A stretch of DNA of 64,000 bases from Arthrobacter sp. CAU 1506 (GTDB lineage: Bacteria; Actinomycetota; Actinomycetes; Actinomycetales; Micrococcaceae). Below are positions 46,237 through 54,915 of this stretch, in pieces; within the stretch, counting starts at the first letter, position 1; each line of letters starts with the position of its first letter. The position numbers and the translations under genes are program-made. The stretch lies in assembly GCF_005047635.1 (NCBI RefSeq), contig NZ_SUKC01000001.1, positions 434,001-498,000 of the forward strand, read 5' to 3'. The notes under the pieces are model-generated. The model saw nothing but the letters and a program-made list of their open reading frames with translations. It had not been told where the DNA came from and ran no database searches.

Positions 46237-46494
46237 GGTCCCCGGGCCGAAGACCTGCGAGCGGTGTGCGGCGTTTCCTTGTTCCAGGTGGGAGTCCTTG
46301 GCGCCGCCAGGCCGGGATGCCTCAGCCTCCCGCACCGCCTCATGCCGGCTGGCCGACTCGTAGGAGCGCGGTTTACGCAGCCGGGAGGCCATGAAGAAGG
46401 CTGCGGCACCGGCCACGATGACCGCCACAATCACCACACCCAGCCAGATGTCGCCTGTTCCTGCTGCTGCCGTCGTCGTCTGCATCGCCAGCAC
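46228..46494 (-). CDS. Small single-pass membrane protein
   Basis: 88 residues. The start is GTG 46492-46494, supported by AAAGGAGG 6-7 nt upstream, one of the best Shine-Dalgarno sequences in the window. One membrane helix (IWLGVVIVAVIVAGAAAFFMASRL) is followed by a charged tail with RKPRSYESASRHEAVREAE. Its last codons lie in the first unit of the 56-bp repeat array, so the C-terminus may be a product of repeat expansion. Function unknown. Confidence 0.7.
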   Translation of the reverse strand: MLAMQTTTAAAGTGDIWLGVVIVAVIVAGAAAFFMASRLRKPRSYESASRHEAVREAEASRPGGAKDSHLEQGNAAHRSQVFGPGTGL

Positions 46495-46631
46495 AGTGTG
46501 CCTCCTTTAACCGCCGGTGCCGGACACACCGGTTCCCTTTGAACCTATGTGCCCGGCACCGCGCTGGCAAGCATTCCGCTGAGTGGGCCCGGTTTCGTTC
46601 CCTGGGCGGATGCTGCCGGAGACCGCCACTG

Positions 46632-48320
46632 TTAGTGGAAGAAGTGGCGCGCTCCGGTGAAGTACATGGTGATGCCGGCCGCCTGGGCCGCCGCCACTAC
46701 TTCCTCATCGCGGACGGATCCACCGGGCTGCACCACGGCGCGGACACCGGCGTCGATAAGGATCTGCAGTCCATCGGCGAACGGGAAGAACGCGTCCGAG
46801 GCTGCCACGGCGCCGCGAGCCCGCTCGGGGGCTGCCGCGTCCTGCACGTTGGCCGCCCCGCCGGCAGCATCGGCTCCGCCGCCGACCGCGACGCCGAGGG
46901 TGTTGGCGCGCTCCACGGCGAGCCGGCAGGAATCGAGCCGGTTGACCTGGCCCATCCCGATGCCCACGGCCGCACCATTGGCTGCAACCAGGATGGCGTT
47001 GGACTTCGCCGAGCGCACCGCATGCCAGGCGAAGGCCAGATCAGCCAGCGTCGCTTCGTCGGCAGCCTCGCCGGCAGCCAGCGTCCAGTTGGCGGGATCG
47101 TCGCCGTCGGCGTTGATCCGGTCCGAAGCCTGCAGCAGCATGCCGCCGGAGACCTGCTTGTACTCCACCGTGTCCCGGGCGAAGCCCTCGGGCAGCACCA
47201 GCAGCCGGATGTTCTTCTTCTGCGACAGGATCTCCACGGCCTCGGGATCGAAGCCCGGGGCCACGACGACCTCGGTGAAGATGTCCTTGACGGTGTTCGC
47301 CATCCCGGCGGTCACCGTCCGGTTAGCCGCGATGACACCGCCGAACGCGGACACCGGGTCGGTCGCGTGCGCCTTGGCATGCGCATCGGCGATCGGATCT
47401 GCGGCGCCCGGAGAGGCGACGGCGATCCCGCACGGGTTGGCGTGCTTGACCACGGCAACGGCAGGCTGGGCGAAATCAAAGGCCGCCCGCACGGCCGCAT
47501 CGGCGTCGACGTAGTTGTTGAAGCTCATCGCCTTGCCGTGCAGCTGCACGGCCTGGGCGATGCCGGGCTCCGCGCCTGCTTCCACATACAGTGCGGCGGC
47601 CTGGTGCGGGTTTTCGCCGTAGCGCAGCGATTCGGAACGCTCCAGCGCCAGTCCCGCGTAGGGCGGGAACTTCGGTGCCCCGGCCGAGCCGGATTCGGCG
47701 GTCTCGGCGTCGTCGCCGAACTGCTCGGCGGTCCACTTGGCCACCGCGGTGTCATAGGCGGCGGTGTGGGCGAACGCCAGGGACGCGAGCCGGCGGCGGG
47801 TCTTCAGGTCAAAACCGCCGGACGCGGCAGCCTCCACCACAGCGCCGTAGCCGGCCGGGTCCACGACCACCGCCACGCTCGGATGGTTCTTCGCTGCGGC
47901 CCGCACCATCGAGGGGCCGCCAATGTCGATCTGCTCCACGACGTCGTCCTGGCTGGCGCCGGACTTTACGGTCTGCACGAACGGGTAGAGGTTGACCACC
48001 ACCAGGTCGAACGGCTCGACGTCGAGCTCCTGGAGCTGCCGGATGTGGTCGTCCAGCCGGCGGTCGGCCAGAATGCCGGCGTGAACGCGCGGGTGCAGGG
48101 TCTTGACCCGGCCGTCCAGGCATTCCGGGAAGCCGGTGATCTCGGAAACTTCGGTGACGGGAACGCCCGCGGCGGCGATCTTCTTCGCCGTCGAGCCGGT
48201 GGACACTATGCTCACTCCGGCGGCGTGCAGGCCCTGCGCCAGTTCCTCCAGCCCGGTCTTGTCGTACACCGAGATCAACGCACGGCGAATGGGAACACGG
48301 TCAAGCTGCTTCAAGCTCAC
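46632..48320 (-). CDS. purH: Bifunctional AICAR formyltransferase / IMP cyclohydrolase
   Basis: 562 residues, the last two steps of IMP synthesis. The N-terminal MGS-like cyclohydrolase domain ([48 protein letters not shown]) and the C-terminal transformylase domain ([55 protein letters not shown] at the end) are complete. GTG 48318-48320 is chosen because GGAG lies 7 nt upstream. purN is 10.6 kb away rather than adjacent. Confidence 0.96.
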   Translation of the reverse strand: MSLKQLDRVPIRRALISVYDKTGLEELAQGLHAAGVSIVSTGSTAKKIAAAGVPVTEVSEITGFPECLDGRVKTLHPRVHAGILADRRLDDHIRQLQELDVEPFDLVVVNLYPFVQTVKSGASQDDVVEQIDIGGPSMVRAAAKNHPSVAVVVDPAGYGAVVEAAASGGFDLKTRRRLASLAFAHTAAYDTAVAKWTAEQFGDDAETAESGSAGAPKFPPYAGLALERSESLRYGENPHQAAALYVEAGAEPGIAQAVQLHGKAMSFNNYVDADAAVRAAFDFAQPAVAVVKHANPCGIAVASPGAADPIADAHAKAHATDPVSAFGGVIAANRTVTAGMANTVKDIFTEVVVAPGFDPEAVEILSQKKNIRLLVLPEGFARDTVEYKQVSGGMLLQASDRINADGDDPANWTLAAGEAADEATLADLAFAWHAVRSAKSNAILVAANGAAVGIGMGQVNRLDSCRLAVERANTLGVAVGGGADAAGGAANVQDAAAPERARGAVAASDAFFPFADGLQILIDAGVRAVVQPGGSVRDEEVVAAAQAAGITMYFTGARHFFH

Positions 48321-48451
48321 GCAAAACTCCAAGTATGGATGGCTTCGGGGATGGTCCCAGTCTAGCGCCGGGCACCTCTCCGGCCCCGAGTATGAAGCCG
48401 GTCCGCGGTGTGGGTAACCTCATGAAGGCAGCAGAAGGAGAACAGCAGAAC

Positions 48452-49324
48452 ATGTCAGCACCGGCGGCGGAAGACGCGGCACTGCGGATCGGGCGCTTTT
48501 CACTGGCGGTGTGGCTGGTCGGGCTGCTGATCCTCGGCGGATCGTTGGCCGTTGCCGTGCCCCGACTGGTGCCGCGCCTGTTCGGCGGGGGCAGCGAGGC
48601 AGGTTCCCCAGCAGATTCGGCGGCAGGACCGGCAGCAGCGGCCGGCGCCGGCGATGCGCCGGTTCCCGGAACCGACGACGGCGGCGAAACCAACGGGGGC
48701 GGCGGGGAGGCCGGGGGCAGCGGAGCCGACGAGGGCGGAGATGCCAACGGCACAGGGGCAGGCCCGGAGAACGAAACCCCGGTGCAATCCGACCGGCCCG
48801 GCATTTACGCGGGCTCCCGCAATGGCGCCATTGAGTACCAGCGGCCGTCCGGCTACTACGGCCCGTTCGAGGTGGTCGTCAAGAGCAGCGTCGATGTCAG
48901 CGTCGCGGTGGATGACCCGGACAACCCGCAGTGGCCGGTCCACTTTCTCTTCAACTCCGTCGATCTGACCGGACCGGCCACCGGGCTGCTGGCCTCGGCA
49001 CGGGACGAGTTCACCCTCACCGTCGAATCCGAAGGCGACTGGCACTTGGAGGTCCGGCCGGTTCCCTATACCGATCTGGCAGATGGAACGCTCACTGGTG
49101 ATGGCCCAGCCCTGGTGCGCTATGAGGGCGAAGAGGTGCTGGCCGACTTCACCTACACCGGAGAATCCAACATCGCCGTCTACACCTGGCAGGAATCACG
49201 CCGGAACCTGGTGGTCAACAAGATCGGCAGCAGCTCCGCCAAGTTCTCCTGGCAGCCATACCCGGTGACGTATTTTCTGGTCGACACCCCCGACGGCCAA
49301 TGGAGCTTCCGCGTGGGCCGCTGA
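48452..49324 (+). CDS. Single-pass membrane protein with Gly-rich linker and extracytoplasmic domain
   Basis: 290 residues, family not recognised. One helix (FSLAVWLVGLLILGGSLAVAVPRLV near 16-40), then a Gly/Ala/Asp/Glu-rich linker (about 45-115), then a compact beta-rich domain of about 170 residues (RPSGYYGPFEVVVKSS; LTVESEGDWHLEVRPVPY; YTGESNIAVYTWQES). GGAG sits 11 nt before ATG 48452, and TAACCT at 48415-48420 could be the -10. It precedes the AAA ATPase gene by 68 bp and may be the outer part of the same system. Confidence 0.75.
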   Translation: MSAPAAEDAALRIGRFSLAVWLVGLLILGGSLAVAVPRLVPRLFGGGSEAGSPADSAAGPAAAAGAGDAPVPGTDDGGETNGGGGEAGGSGADEGGDANGTGAGPENETPVQSDRPGIYAGSRNGAIEYQRPSGYYGPFEVVVKSSVDVSVAVDDPDNPQWPVHFLFNSVDLTGPATGLLASARDEFTLTVESEGDWHLEVRPVPYTDLADGTLTGDGPALVRYEGEEVLADFTYTGESNIAVYTWQESRRNLVVNKIGSSSAKFSWQPYPVTYFLVDTPDGQWSFRVGR

Positions 49325-49392
49325 GGACCCCGCCTGAACTGTGCCTAAAGTAGAGCCAGATCCCGATTCAGTTCTTTCAAGGGGAGACACCT

Positions 49393-51039
49393 ATGTCGTT
49401 TGCCGAAACGCTTGACCAGGCGTTCAAGGCCCGGATCCCCGTGCTGTACGTGGAGAGCCACGAAGAAGCACGGGTCCACGCCGAGGTGCTCAAGTGCGCC
49501 GCCGCGCTGCGTACACCTCGGCCGGTGTGGACCTGGAATGCCAGCACAGGACTGCTCTCCCCCAGTGACGGCCAGCAGTCCAACACCACTGCCCCGGCGC
49601 GGGCCTTGGACCGGGTGCTCGGTACACACGACCCCGGCGTTTTCATCTTCTTCGACCTGCACGCCTACTTCGGCACCGACCAGCGCCCGGCGGACCCTGA
49701 AGTGGTCCGGAAAGTCCGCGAAGTCTCCGCCGCGTTCCGGCAGGGCAGCGCCGGGCGGGTGCTGATCATCGTGGCCCCGCTGCTGCGGATTCCGCCGGAA
49801 CTGGACAAAGCCGTCACGCTGGTGGACTTTCCGCTGCCCAGCCACGCCGAGATCCGGGCCATGCTCACGCACATGATCAGGCAGAACTCCGACGGCGGGC
49901 GGATCAAGGTCGCGCTCAGCGAAGCCGACCAGGAGAACATGGTCCAAGCGGCGCTCGGCCTGACCATGGCGGAAGCAGAAAACGCCTTCGCCCGCGCCAT
50001 GGTCGACGACGGCGAACTGACCGCTGACGACGTCCAGGTGGTGCTGGACGAAAAGCGCCAAACCATCCGCAAGTCCGGGCTGCTGGATTACGTCGACGTC
50101 AAGATCAACTTGGACGAGGTCGGCGGCCTGAACAACCTCAAGCGATGGCTGGCCAAACGCCAGGGATCCTGGCTGGATGCAGCCGCGGACTTCGGTCTCC
50201 CCTCGCCCAAGGGCGTGCTGATCACCGGCGTTCCCGGCTGCGGCAAGTCCCTGACCGCCAAGGCGATGGCGTCTGGTTGGGGACTGCCGTTGCTGCGGAT
50301 GGACATCGGCCGGGTTTTCTCCGGGCTGGTCGGCTCCAGCGAGCAAAACATGCGCAACGCCATTGCCACCGCCGAAGCCATCTCCCCCGCCATCCTGTGG
50401 ATCGACGAGATCGAGAAGGGCTTTGCCGGTACCAACGGTGAAGGTGATTCGGGCACCTCCGCCCGGGTCTTCGCCTCCTTCCTGACCTGGATGCAGGAGA
50501 AACGCCATCCGGTGTTCGTCGTCGCCACCGCCAACAACATCGACCGGCTGCCGCCGGAATTCATGCGCAAGGGCCGGTTCGACGAAATCTTCTTCGTCGA
50601 CCTTCCCAGCGACGCCGAACGCCGGGCGATCTGGCAGATCCAGATGGCCGGCCAAAGCACCCCCGCCAACCAGCTGGGCGTCATCGCCAAGGATCCGGCC
50701 GCCGTCGAGCTGCTCGTCGACGCTTCGGAAAACTACTCCGGTGCGGAGATCGAGCAGGCCGTGATCGCCGCGCTCTTCGACGCCTTTGCCGAACACCGCC
50801 ACGTCCACCTGGCCGACCTGCAGCGCGCCGTGTCCAACATGATTCCACTGGCCATCACGCAGGCGGAAGAAGTCAGTGCCATCCGGCAGTGGGCAGCCTT
50901 GCGGGCCGTCGGTGCAACTGCCAGCGAGGACCTGGACAGCGGCGCCCGTCCGCCGGCCGATCCGCAGCACCCCACAGGTGCCCGACCGGCCGTGGCGGCG
51001 GGGCAGCCGGTCCGCGGCGGCCGCACCGTGGACTTCTAG
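49393..51039 (+). CDS. Ycf46-like AAA ATPase
   Basis: 548 residues. The N-terminal ~235 residues are the Ycf46-type region ([34 protein letters not shown]). The AAA module then follows: Walker A GVPGCGKS at 279-286, Walker [13 protein letters not shown] near 325, sensor 1 [12 protein letters not shown] and arginine finger [11 protein letters not shown]. The C-terminal 40 residues are Ala/Pro-rich and end in GGRTVDF, matching the ends of two later proteins in the cluster. AAGGGGAG precedes the ATG, and TAAAGT (49345-49350) may be its -10. Function of the family is unknown. Confidence 0.85.
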   Translation: MSFAETLDQAFKARIPVLYVESHEEARVHAEVLKCAAALRTPRPVWTWNASTGLLSPSDGQQSNTTAPARALDRVLGTHDPGVFIFFDLHAYFGTDQRPADPEVVRKVREVSAAFRQGSAGRVLIIVAPLLRIPPELDKAVTLVDFPLPSHAEIRAMLTHMIRQNSDGGRIKVALSEADQENMVQAALGLTMAEAENAFARAMVDDGELTADDVQVVLDEKRQTIRKSGLLDYVDVKINLDEVGGLNNLKRWLAKRQGSWLDAAADFGLPSPKGVLITGVPGCGKSLTAKAMASGWGLPLLRMDIGRVFSGLVGSSEQNMRNAIATAEAISPAILWIDEIEKGFAGTNGEGDSGTSARVFASFLTWMQEKRHPVFVVATANNIDRLPPEFMRKGRFDEIFFVDLPSDAERRAIWQIQMAGQSTPANQLGVIAKDPAAVELLVDASENYSGAEIEQAVIAALFDAFAEHRHVHLADLQRAVSNMIPLAITQAEEVSAIRQWAALRAVGATASEDLDSGARPPADPQHPTGARPAVAAGQPVRGGRTVDF

Positions 51040-51065
51040 ACCCACCCGACCCCGAAGGAGAAGCG

Positions 51066-51275
51066 ATGGACCAGCAACAACTCATTGTCATGGTCGGCCC
51101 CGACGGCACCGTGGCGGCGGAAACCAAGAACATCTTCGGCAGCGACTGCCTGGACTACATCACCCTGTTGGAAGACTTGCTGGAAGCCGAAACTGTCTCC
51201 AGCTCCTACACCGCGGACTACGCCCGCACCGCGGTCACCGCCAGTGACTACGTAAGCAATGAGTCGACAGAGTAG
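51066..51275 (+). CDS. DUF2997-like small protein
   Basis: 69 residues. LIVMVGPDGTVAAETKNIFG followed by a conserved Cys (SDCLDYITLLEDLLE) fits the DUF2997 pattern (strand, PDG turn, ET, G, C, helix). GAAGGAG stands 6 nt upstream of ATG 51066. It lies between the ATPase and the radical SAM gene and overlaps the latter by 17 nt. A peptide of this size with one conserved Cys beside a radical SAM enzyme could be a substrate or adaptor; that is speculation. Confidence 0.7.
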   Translation: MDQQQLIVMVGPDGTVAAETKNIFGSDCLDYITLLEDLLEAETVSSSYTADYARTAVTASDYVSNESTE

Positions 51276-52110
51276 CCCCCGTGCGCCTGAGCAGCTAACC
51301 GGACAGGCACCGGTCCCCCGGATCAACAACGGCACCGTCCCGCCGAGGACCGACGCCGGCGCCATCCGGTATGCGCGGTTCCTTCCCGCCACCGATGCCG
51401 AAGGTCCCGGTCGGCGGGCTGCGCTCTGGCTGCAAGGATGCTCCATCAGGTGCCCCGGCTGCTTCAACCCCCACCTCTGGGCGGACCGCGGTGCAGCCCT
51501 TGTCCCGACCGGCGACTTCGCCGCCGGGCTTGTTGACCAGGCGATCGCCGGCGGGTCCGAGGGGCTGACCCTGCTGGGCGGCGAACCGTTCGAGCAGGCG
51601 GCGGCCAGCGCCGTCGTCGCGCGTTCCTTCCGGGACGCGGGGCTCTCGGTGATGACGTTTACCGGCTACCATCACCGAGACCTGAAGCGCTGGGCCGAGG
51701 AGCGGGAGGACATCGCCGGCCTGCTGGCTGCCACCGACCTGCTGGCAGACGGCCCCTATCTGCAGGATCGGCCCGATTTGCAGCGGCCGTGGATCGGTTC
51801 CACCAACCAAGGCCTCACCGCGCTGACCAGCCGCTACCGCGACCTGCTGAAGGACGTCGGTACTCAACCGGACCGGATCGAGATCCGGGTTGCGCCGGAC
51901 GGCACCATCGGGCTGAACGGCTGGGCCTCGGACGACCAATTGGACGCACTGCTGGCCGACCTTGGTACCCGCGCCGACCGCCCCGGCTCCGGCAGCGCCG
52001 CCGCGGACCGGCCCCGCTCCGGCCGCTCCACCGCATCCGGCCGCACTTTTGTCCCCACCATCACGCCCCGCCCGGTCCCGGCCGACACCCGATCAGGAGA
52101 AACCCCGTGA
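51259..52110 (+). CDS. Radical SAM 4Fe-4S activase-like protein (NrdG-type)
   Basis: 283 residues. The radical SAM cluster motif is CSIRCPGC (Cys61, Cys65, Cys68; CxxxCxxC) in ALWLQGCSIRCPGCFNP, followed by the GGE-type motif LTLLGGEPFEQAA. The rest resembles the single-cluster activase fold of NrdG/PflA. Residues 235-283 are a Pro/Arg/Ser-rich disordered tail. No anaerobic ribonucleotide reductase is nearby, so the partner is probably within this cluster. It starts inside the DUF2997-like gene and overlaps the next by 4 nt. Confidence 0.85.
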   Translation: MSRQSSPRAPEQLTGQAPVPRINNGTVPPRTDAGAIRYARFLPATDAEGPGRRAALWLQGCSIRCPGCFNPHLWADRGAALVPTGDFAAGLVDQAIAGGSEGLTLLGGEPFEQAAASAVVARSFRDAGLSVMTFTGYHHRDLKRWAEEREDIAGLLAATDLLADGPYLQDRPDLQRPWIGSTNQGLTALTSRYRDLLKDVGTQPDRIEIRVAPDGTIGLNGWASDDQLDALLADLGTRADRPGSGSAAADRPRSGRSTASGRTFVPTITPRPVPADTRSGETP

Positions 52111-52589
52111 GTGTTTCCGTACTGCTCATCCCTGCCGCCATCGCCGCAGTTGCTGCCGTCAACGCCGCCATCGACAACAAAGCCAAGAACAATGAAACGA
52201 ATAAGGCGGATGAGGTTGAAGCGGTGCCGCAGGTCCAGGTGCGGACACGCATGAGGGATCTGGACCTGTTGCAGGCTGCCTTGGCGGACACGCAGGCCGA
52301 GGTCGTCCGCGCTGCGGAGGACTCCCTTGAAGCTGCTTGGACGGACGCTACCGCGGTGTTCGATCGCGACAGCGAAGGTATCTGGCAGGTCCACTTCAGC
52401 GGTGAGGACGTCGACCGGCAGCGGGCGGCGGAAATCGTCCAGGCCATCGATGAGGCCTACGCCCGGAGGGTCCAGCAAGCGGTGGTCCGGAAGCTGCGTG
52501 AACGGGCGCACACCGCTGGCCTGGAGCTCGCATCGGAGACGGTCGAAGAAGACCAAAGCGTCACCATGGTCCTGAATGTCCGCCGCTAA
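52107..52589 (+). CDS. DUF1257/Ycf35-like protein with hydrophobic N-terminus
   Basis: 160 residues, GTG 52107 with AGGAGA upstream. An N-terminal hydrophobic stretch (VLLIPAAIAAVAAVNAAI) precedes a region matching the DUF1257/Ycf35 plan: VQVRTRMRDLDLLQAAL near 46, a central half with IWQVHFSGEDVDRQRAAEIV, and QAVVRKLRERAHTAGLEL followed by strand SVTMVLNVRR. Ycf35 and Ycf46 homologues sharing one operon is a known but unexplained association. The hydrophobic N-terminus suggests membrane attachment. Confidence 0.65.
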   Translation: MSVSVLLIPAAIAAVAAVNAAIDNKAKNNETNKADEVEAVPQVQVRTRMRDLDLLQAALADTQAEVVRAAEDSLEAAWTDATAVFDRDSEGIWQVHFSGEDVDRQRAAEIVQAIDEAYARRVQQAVVRKLRERAHTAGLELASETVEEDQSVTMVLNVRR

Positions 52590-53406
52590 CCACTCCCCCG
52601 CCCTCGCCTCCCGGGCGGCCAAACCGCCTGTCCTCTGGCTGGCTGCCGGCAGTCTGTGGTTGTTGCTGCCGCTGCTCGGCGTCGGATTCCTGGCCTGGGC
52701 GGGCTTCCTGATCATTGGCTTGCTGGCACGGCGGGCTGCCTGGCTCTCCGCCGGCGGCCTCTATCTGGTGGTGCTGCTGGTCTCCCTGGCCATGAACCCG
52801 GAAGCCGGCGGCACCGCCCGTACCCTGCTCTGGATCATCAGTTCCCTACATGCGCTCGGGATCAATCCGTCTTGGCTGCGCCACCGCTGGGTGCTGGCCG
52901 CCGGGTCCCCGGGCTCTGTTTGGACCGCCCTCGTTTGCCGCGCACCTGCGGACAATGCCACGGACACAACGACGGCTCATCCCACCGCCCGTGCGATCTT
53001 CGGCCGCAGGTCCCGCGCCGCGGCTGCTCGCCCGCCCGGCACGGCGCCTGCCCCGCGCCCCGCAGGCAAGGCGGCCGAGCTCCTCAATGATCCCGGCCTT
53101 GATCCCCGCAGCTACTACGCCGGCGCTGCCAAGTCCACCGCCGCCGGGCCTTCCCGGACGCCGGCCCCTCCGGTGGACGTCAACAGCGCATCGGCGGCTG
53201 CGCTGCAGCAGCTGCCGGGACTCAGCCGGCTCAAGGCACGCAAGGCTGTCCGGCTGCGCAGGGACCGTGGGCCGTTCCGCTCGCTGGAAGACTTCGGGAC
53301 CGCATTGGGGATCCCGGAATCCGAGTTGGTCCGGCTGCGTCCTCTGGCAGCCTGCAAGCTCCCGCCGGCCCAGCCGGTGTCCTTCGGAAGGTCGGTGGAT
53401 TACTGA
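52576..53406 (+). CDS. Membrane protein with C-terminal helix-hairpin-helix domain 1
   Basis: 276 residues. Two or three N-terminal helices (LWLLLPLLGVGFLAWAGFLII; GGLYLVVLLVSLAM), the segment LGINPSWLRHRW, a Pro/Ala-rich linker and a ComEA-like HhH domain (VDVNSASAAALQQLPGLSRL; FRSLEDFGTALGIPESEL). It ends in SFGRSVDY. It is a tandem paralogue of the next gene (shared INPxxLRxxW, HhH and tail). HhH domains bind DNA or proteins. Overlaps the previous gene by 14 nt. Confidence 0.82.
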   Translation: MSAANHSPALASRAAKPPVLWLAAGSLWLLLPLLGVGFLAWAGFLIIGLLARRAAWLSAGGLYLVVLLVSLAMNPEAGGTARTLLWIISSLHALGINPSWLRHRWVLAAGSPGSVWTALVCRAPADNATDTTTAHPTARAIFGRRSRAAAARPPGTAPAPRPAGKAAELLNDPGLDPRSYYAGAAKSTAAGPSRTPAPPVDVNSASAAALQQLPGLSRLKARKAVRLRRDRGPFRSLEDFGTALGIPESELVRLRPLAACKLPPAQPVSFGRSVDY

Positions 53407-54263
53407 TGGCTCCCGCACAGCCCACCCTGGGATGGAACATCCGCCAGAGCTGGTGGCTGCTGGTACCCGTGGGGACCTTTGGATTCCTTGGCGGAGCGGC
53501 CCTGCTGGTGGTTGGTTCCCGCGCGAAGCGTCCGCTGTGGTGGATCCTCGGCCTGGTCCACGTCACGCTCAGCGGTGTTGCGCTGGCCCTGCTCGATGGT
53601 GTCGGCGTCCAGGAAGAGATCGCCACCTGGCTGCTCCTGACCTGCTGGCTGGCCGGGAGCAGCTTCGCCGTCGCGATCAATCCCGAATACCTGCGGTTCA
53701 AGTGGAACCGCGACCGCGTCGCTGCCCAACCGTCCCGCACCACGGGGCGCACCACCCGGGCACGCTCCGGCAGCCAACTAAACACCCGCCGCCAGCCGCA
53801 GGACCGGGCCAGCCGAGCCGATGGAAAGCCCCGTGCCGGTTCCCGCAGCAGCGCCAAGGCACGAGGTACGCAGACTTCGGGGAAATCCCGTGCGGCACGC
53901 CGCGGCTCGGCGACTCCGGCCGGCACCGGGACCGCTGCCGGCAGCCCACCCTCGATGCATTCGGGTCCGGCGGGCGTGGCCTCCTCGGCGGGCGCCGCCA
54001 CAGCGGCCGAAGCCGGCAACACTCACGCAGTGGACGTTAATACCGCCTCCGCAAGCGAGCTCGAAGCCCTGCCCGGATTCTCCCGAACGCTCGCCGAGAA
54101 GGCGGTCGAGGCCCGAGGGAAGCGCGGCGGCTTTAGCTCGGAACAGGATTTCGCCGCGGCGCTGGATCTGCCGCCGCACATCTTCCAACGGATGCGCGGA
54201 CGCATCGTCTGCGGACGCACGCCGCAGGCACCGCCGTCGTTCGGAAGGATCGTGGACTACTGA
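53406..54263 (+). CDS. Membrane protein with C-terminal helix-hairpin-helix domain 2
   Basis: 285 residues, ATG sharing one base with the preceding TGA. Helices WLLVPVGTFGFLGGAALLVV, LWWILGLVHVTLSGVALALL and a third lead into AVAINPEYLRFKWNRD, a basic Arg/Ser/Ala linker (about 100-205), and an HhH domain (VDVNTASASELEALPGFSRT; FSSEQDFAAALDLP). It ends in SFGRIVDY. The basic linker and HhH are compatible with DNA contact at the membrane. Last gene of the cluster, followed by a terminator. Confidence 0.82.
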   Translation: MAPAQPTLGWNIRQSWWLLVPVGTFGFLGGAALLVVGSRAKRPLWWILGLVHVTLSGVALALLDGVGVQEEIATWLLLTCWLAGSSFAVAINPEYLRFKWNRDRVAAQPSRTTGRTTRARSGSQLNTRRQPQDRASRADGKPRAGSRSSAKARGTQTSGKSRAARRGSATPAGTGTAAGSPPSMHSGPAGVASSAGAATAAEAGNTHAVDVNTASASELEALPGFSRTLAEKAVEARGKRGGFSSEQDFAAALDLPPHIFQRMRGRIVCGRTPQAPPSFGRIVDY

Positions 54264-54307
54264 CGCCGGGCCGGGCCCGGCCGCGCTGCGCATTCCGCGG
54301 TTAAATG

Positions 54308-54347
54308 CGCCAGGTCCCGATGCTGTGGGGAGATCCGGGACCTGGCG
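54308..54347 (+). terminator. Terminator of the Ycf46/radical SAM cluster
   Basis: CGCCAGGTCCCG (54308-54319) pairs perfectly with CGGGACCTGGCG (54336-54347), followed by GGCTTTGA. It lies between the convergent HhH gene and the repeat-rich secreted protein. Confidence 0.75.
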
Positions 54348-54365
54348 GGCTTTGAGGACTGCTGG

Positions 54366-54770
54366 TCAGTCAGCGCTCTGGGCGCTCGGGGCGGAAGCAG
54401 CGGACTGTGCTGAGACCGGCGACGGCGCACTCTGCGCGGACACCGGACTGGTTGCCGACTGAGCAGACACAGGCGACGGCGCACTCTGCGCGGACACCGG
54501 ACTGGCCGCCGACTGCGCGGATACCGGCGACGGTGCGCTCTGGGCCGTCACCGCGGACGCCGCGGTCTTCACGTCGTGCTTGTCCAGATTTACCGCAGCC
54601 GGGGAGATGCTGGTTTCCGCGACGGGGACAAGTGCGGGCATCTGCGCCTGTTGGACGACGCCCGGTCCTGAGTCCTCGTTCCCGAAGGCGGAATCCGCGA
54701 CCGCAGATCCGGCGCCGATTGCCATCACGCCGAGGGTTCCGGTTGCGATCCACAGGGTGCGCTTGTTCAT
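54366..54770 (-). CDS. Secreted protein with C-terminal nonapeptide repeats
   Basis: 134 residues, unrecognised. The signal peptide MNKRTLWIATGTLGVMAIG ends at AVADS, followed by a short acidic part and at least five copies of xSPVSAQSA. AAAGGCAG precedes ATG 54770; the longer upstream frame is rejected. It is likely an exported, unstructured Ser/Ala/Gln/Pro protein. Confidence 0.7.
   Translation of the reverse strand: MNKRTLWIATGTLGVMAIGAGSAVADSAFGNEDSGPGVVQQAQMPALVPVAETSISPAAVNLDKHDVKTAASAVTAQSAPSPVSAQSAASPVSAQSAPSPVSAQSATSPVSAQSAPSPVSAQSAASAPSAQSAD
54372..54533. repeat. 27-bp repeats in the secreted protein gene
   Basis: Six 27-bp units encode (P/A/T)SPVSAQSA and the degenerate last unit ASAPSAQSA. 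Units alternate in a 54-bp higher-order pattern. Confidence 0.85.
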
Positions 54771-54915
54771 GTTCTGCCTTTCACGGTGCATTGGGAGGTG
54801 ATGATGGCTCAAGCATGCACACCCAACGTGAGACCTTGAGGAGAACTCCATGAGAACCCTCTCATCTGCCGAACGCGACTAAAGTGTGGATAGCGACTCC
54901 CCTGGAAGGCCACGA

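Noticed and set aside
51259-52110. Anaerobic ribonucleotide reductase activase (nrdG)
   Set aside because: No nrdD is near, the protein carries a disordered C-terminal tail, and it sits in the Ycf46-type cluster, so the nrdG name would mislead.
49393-54263. Phage-defence island
   Set aside because: AAA and radical SAM genes occur in defence systems (for example viperins), but the radical SAM protein is NrdG-like, not viperin-like, and no nuclease, sensor or toxin partner was identified. Defence remains unsupported.
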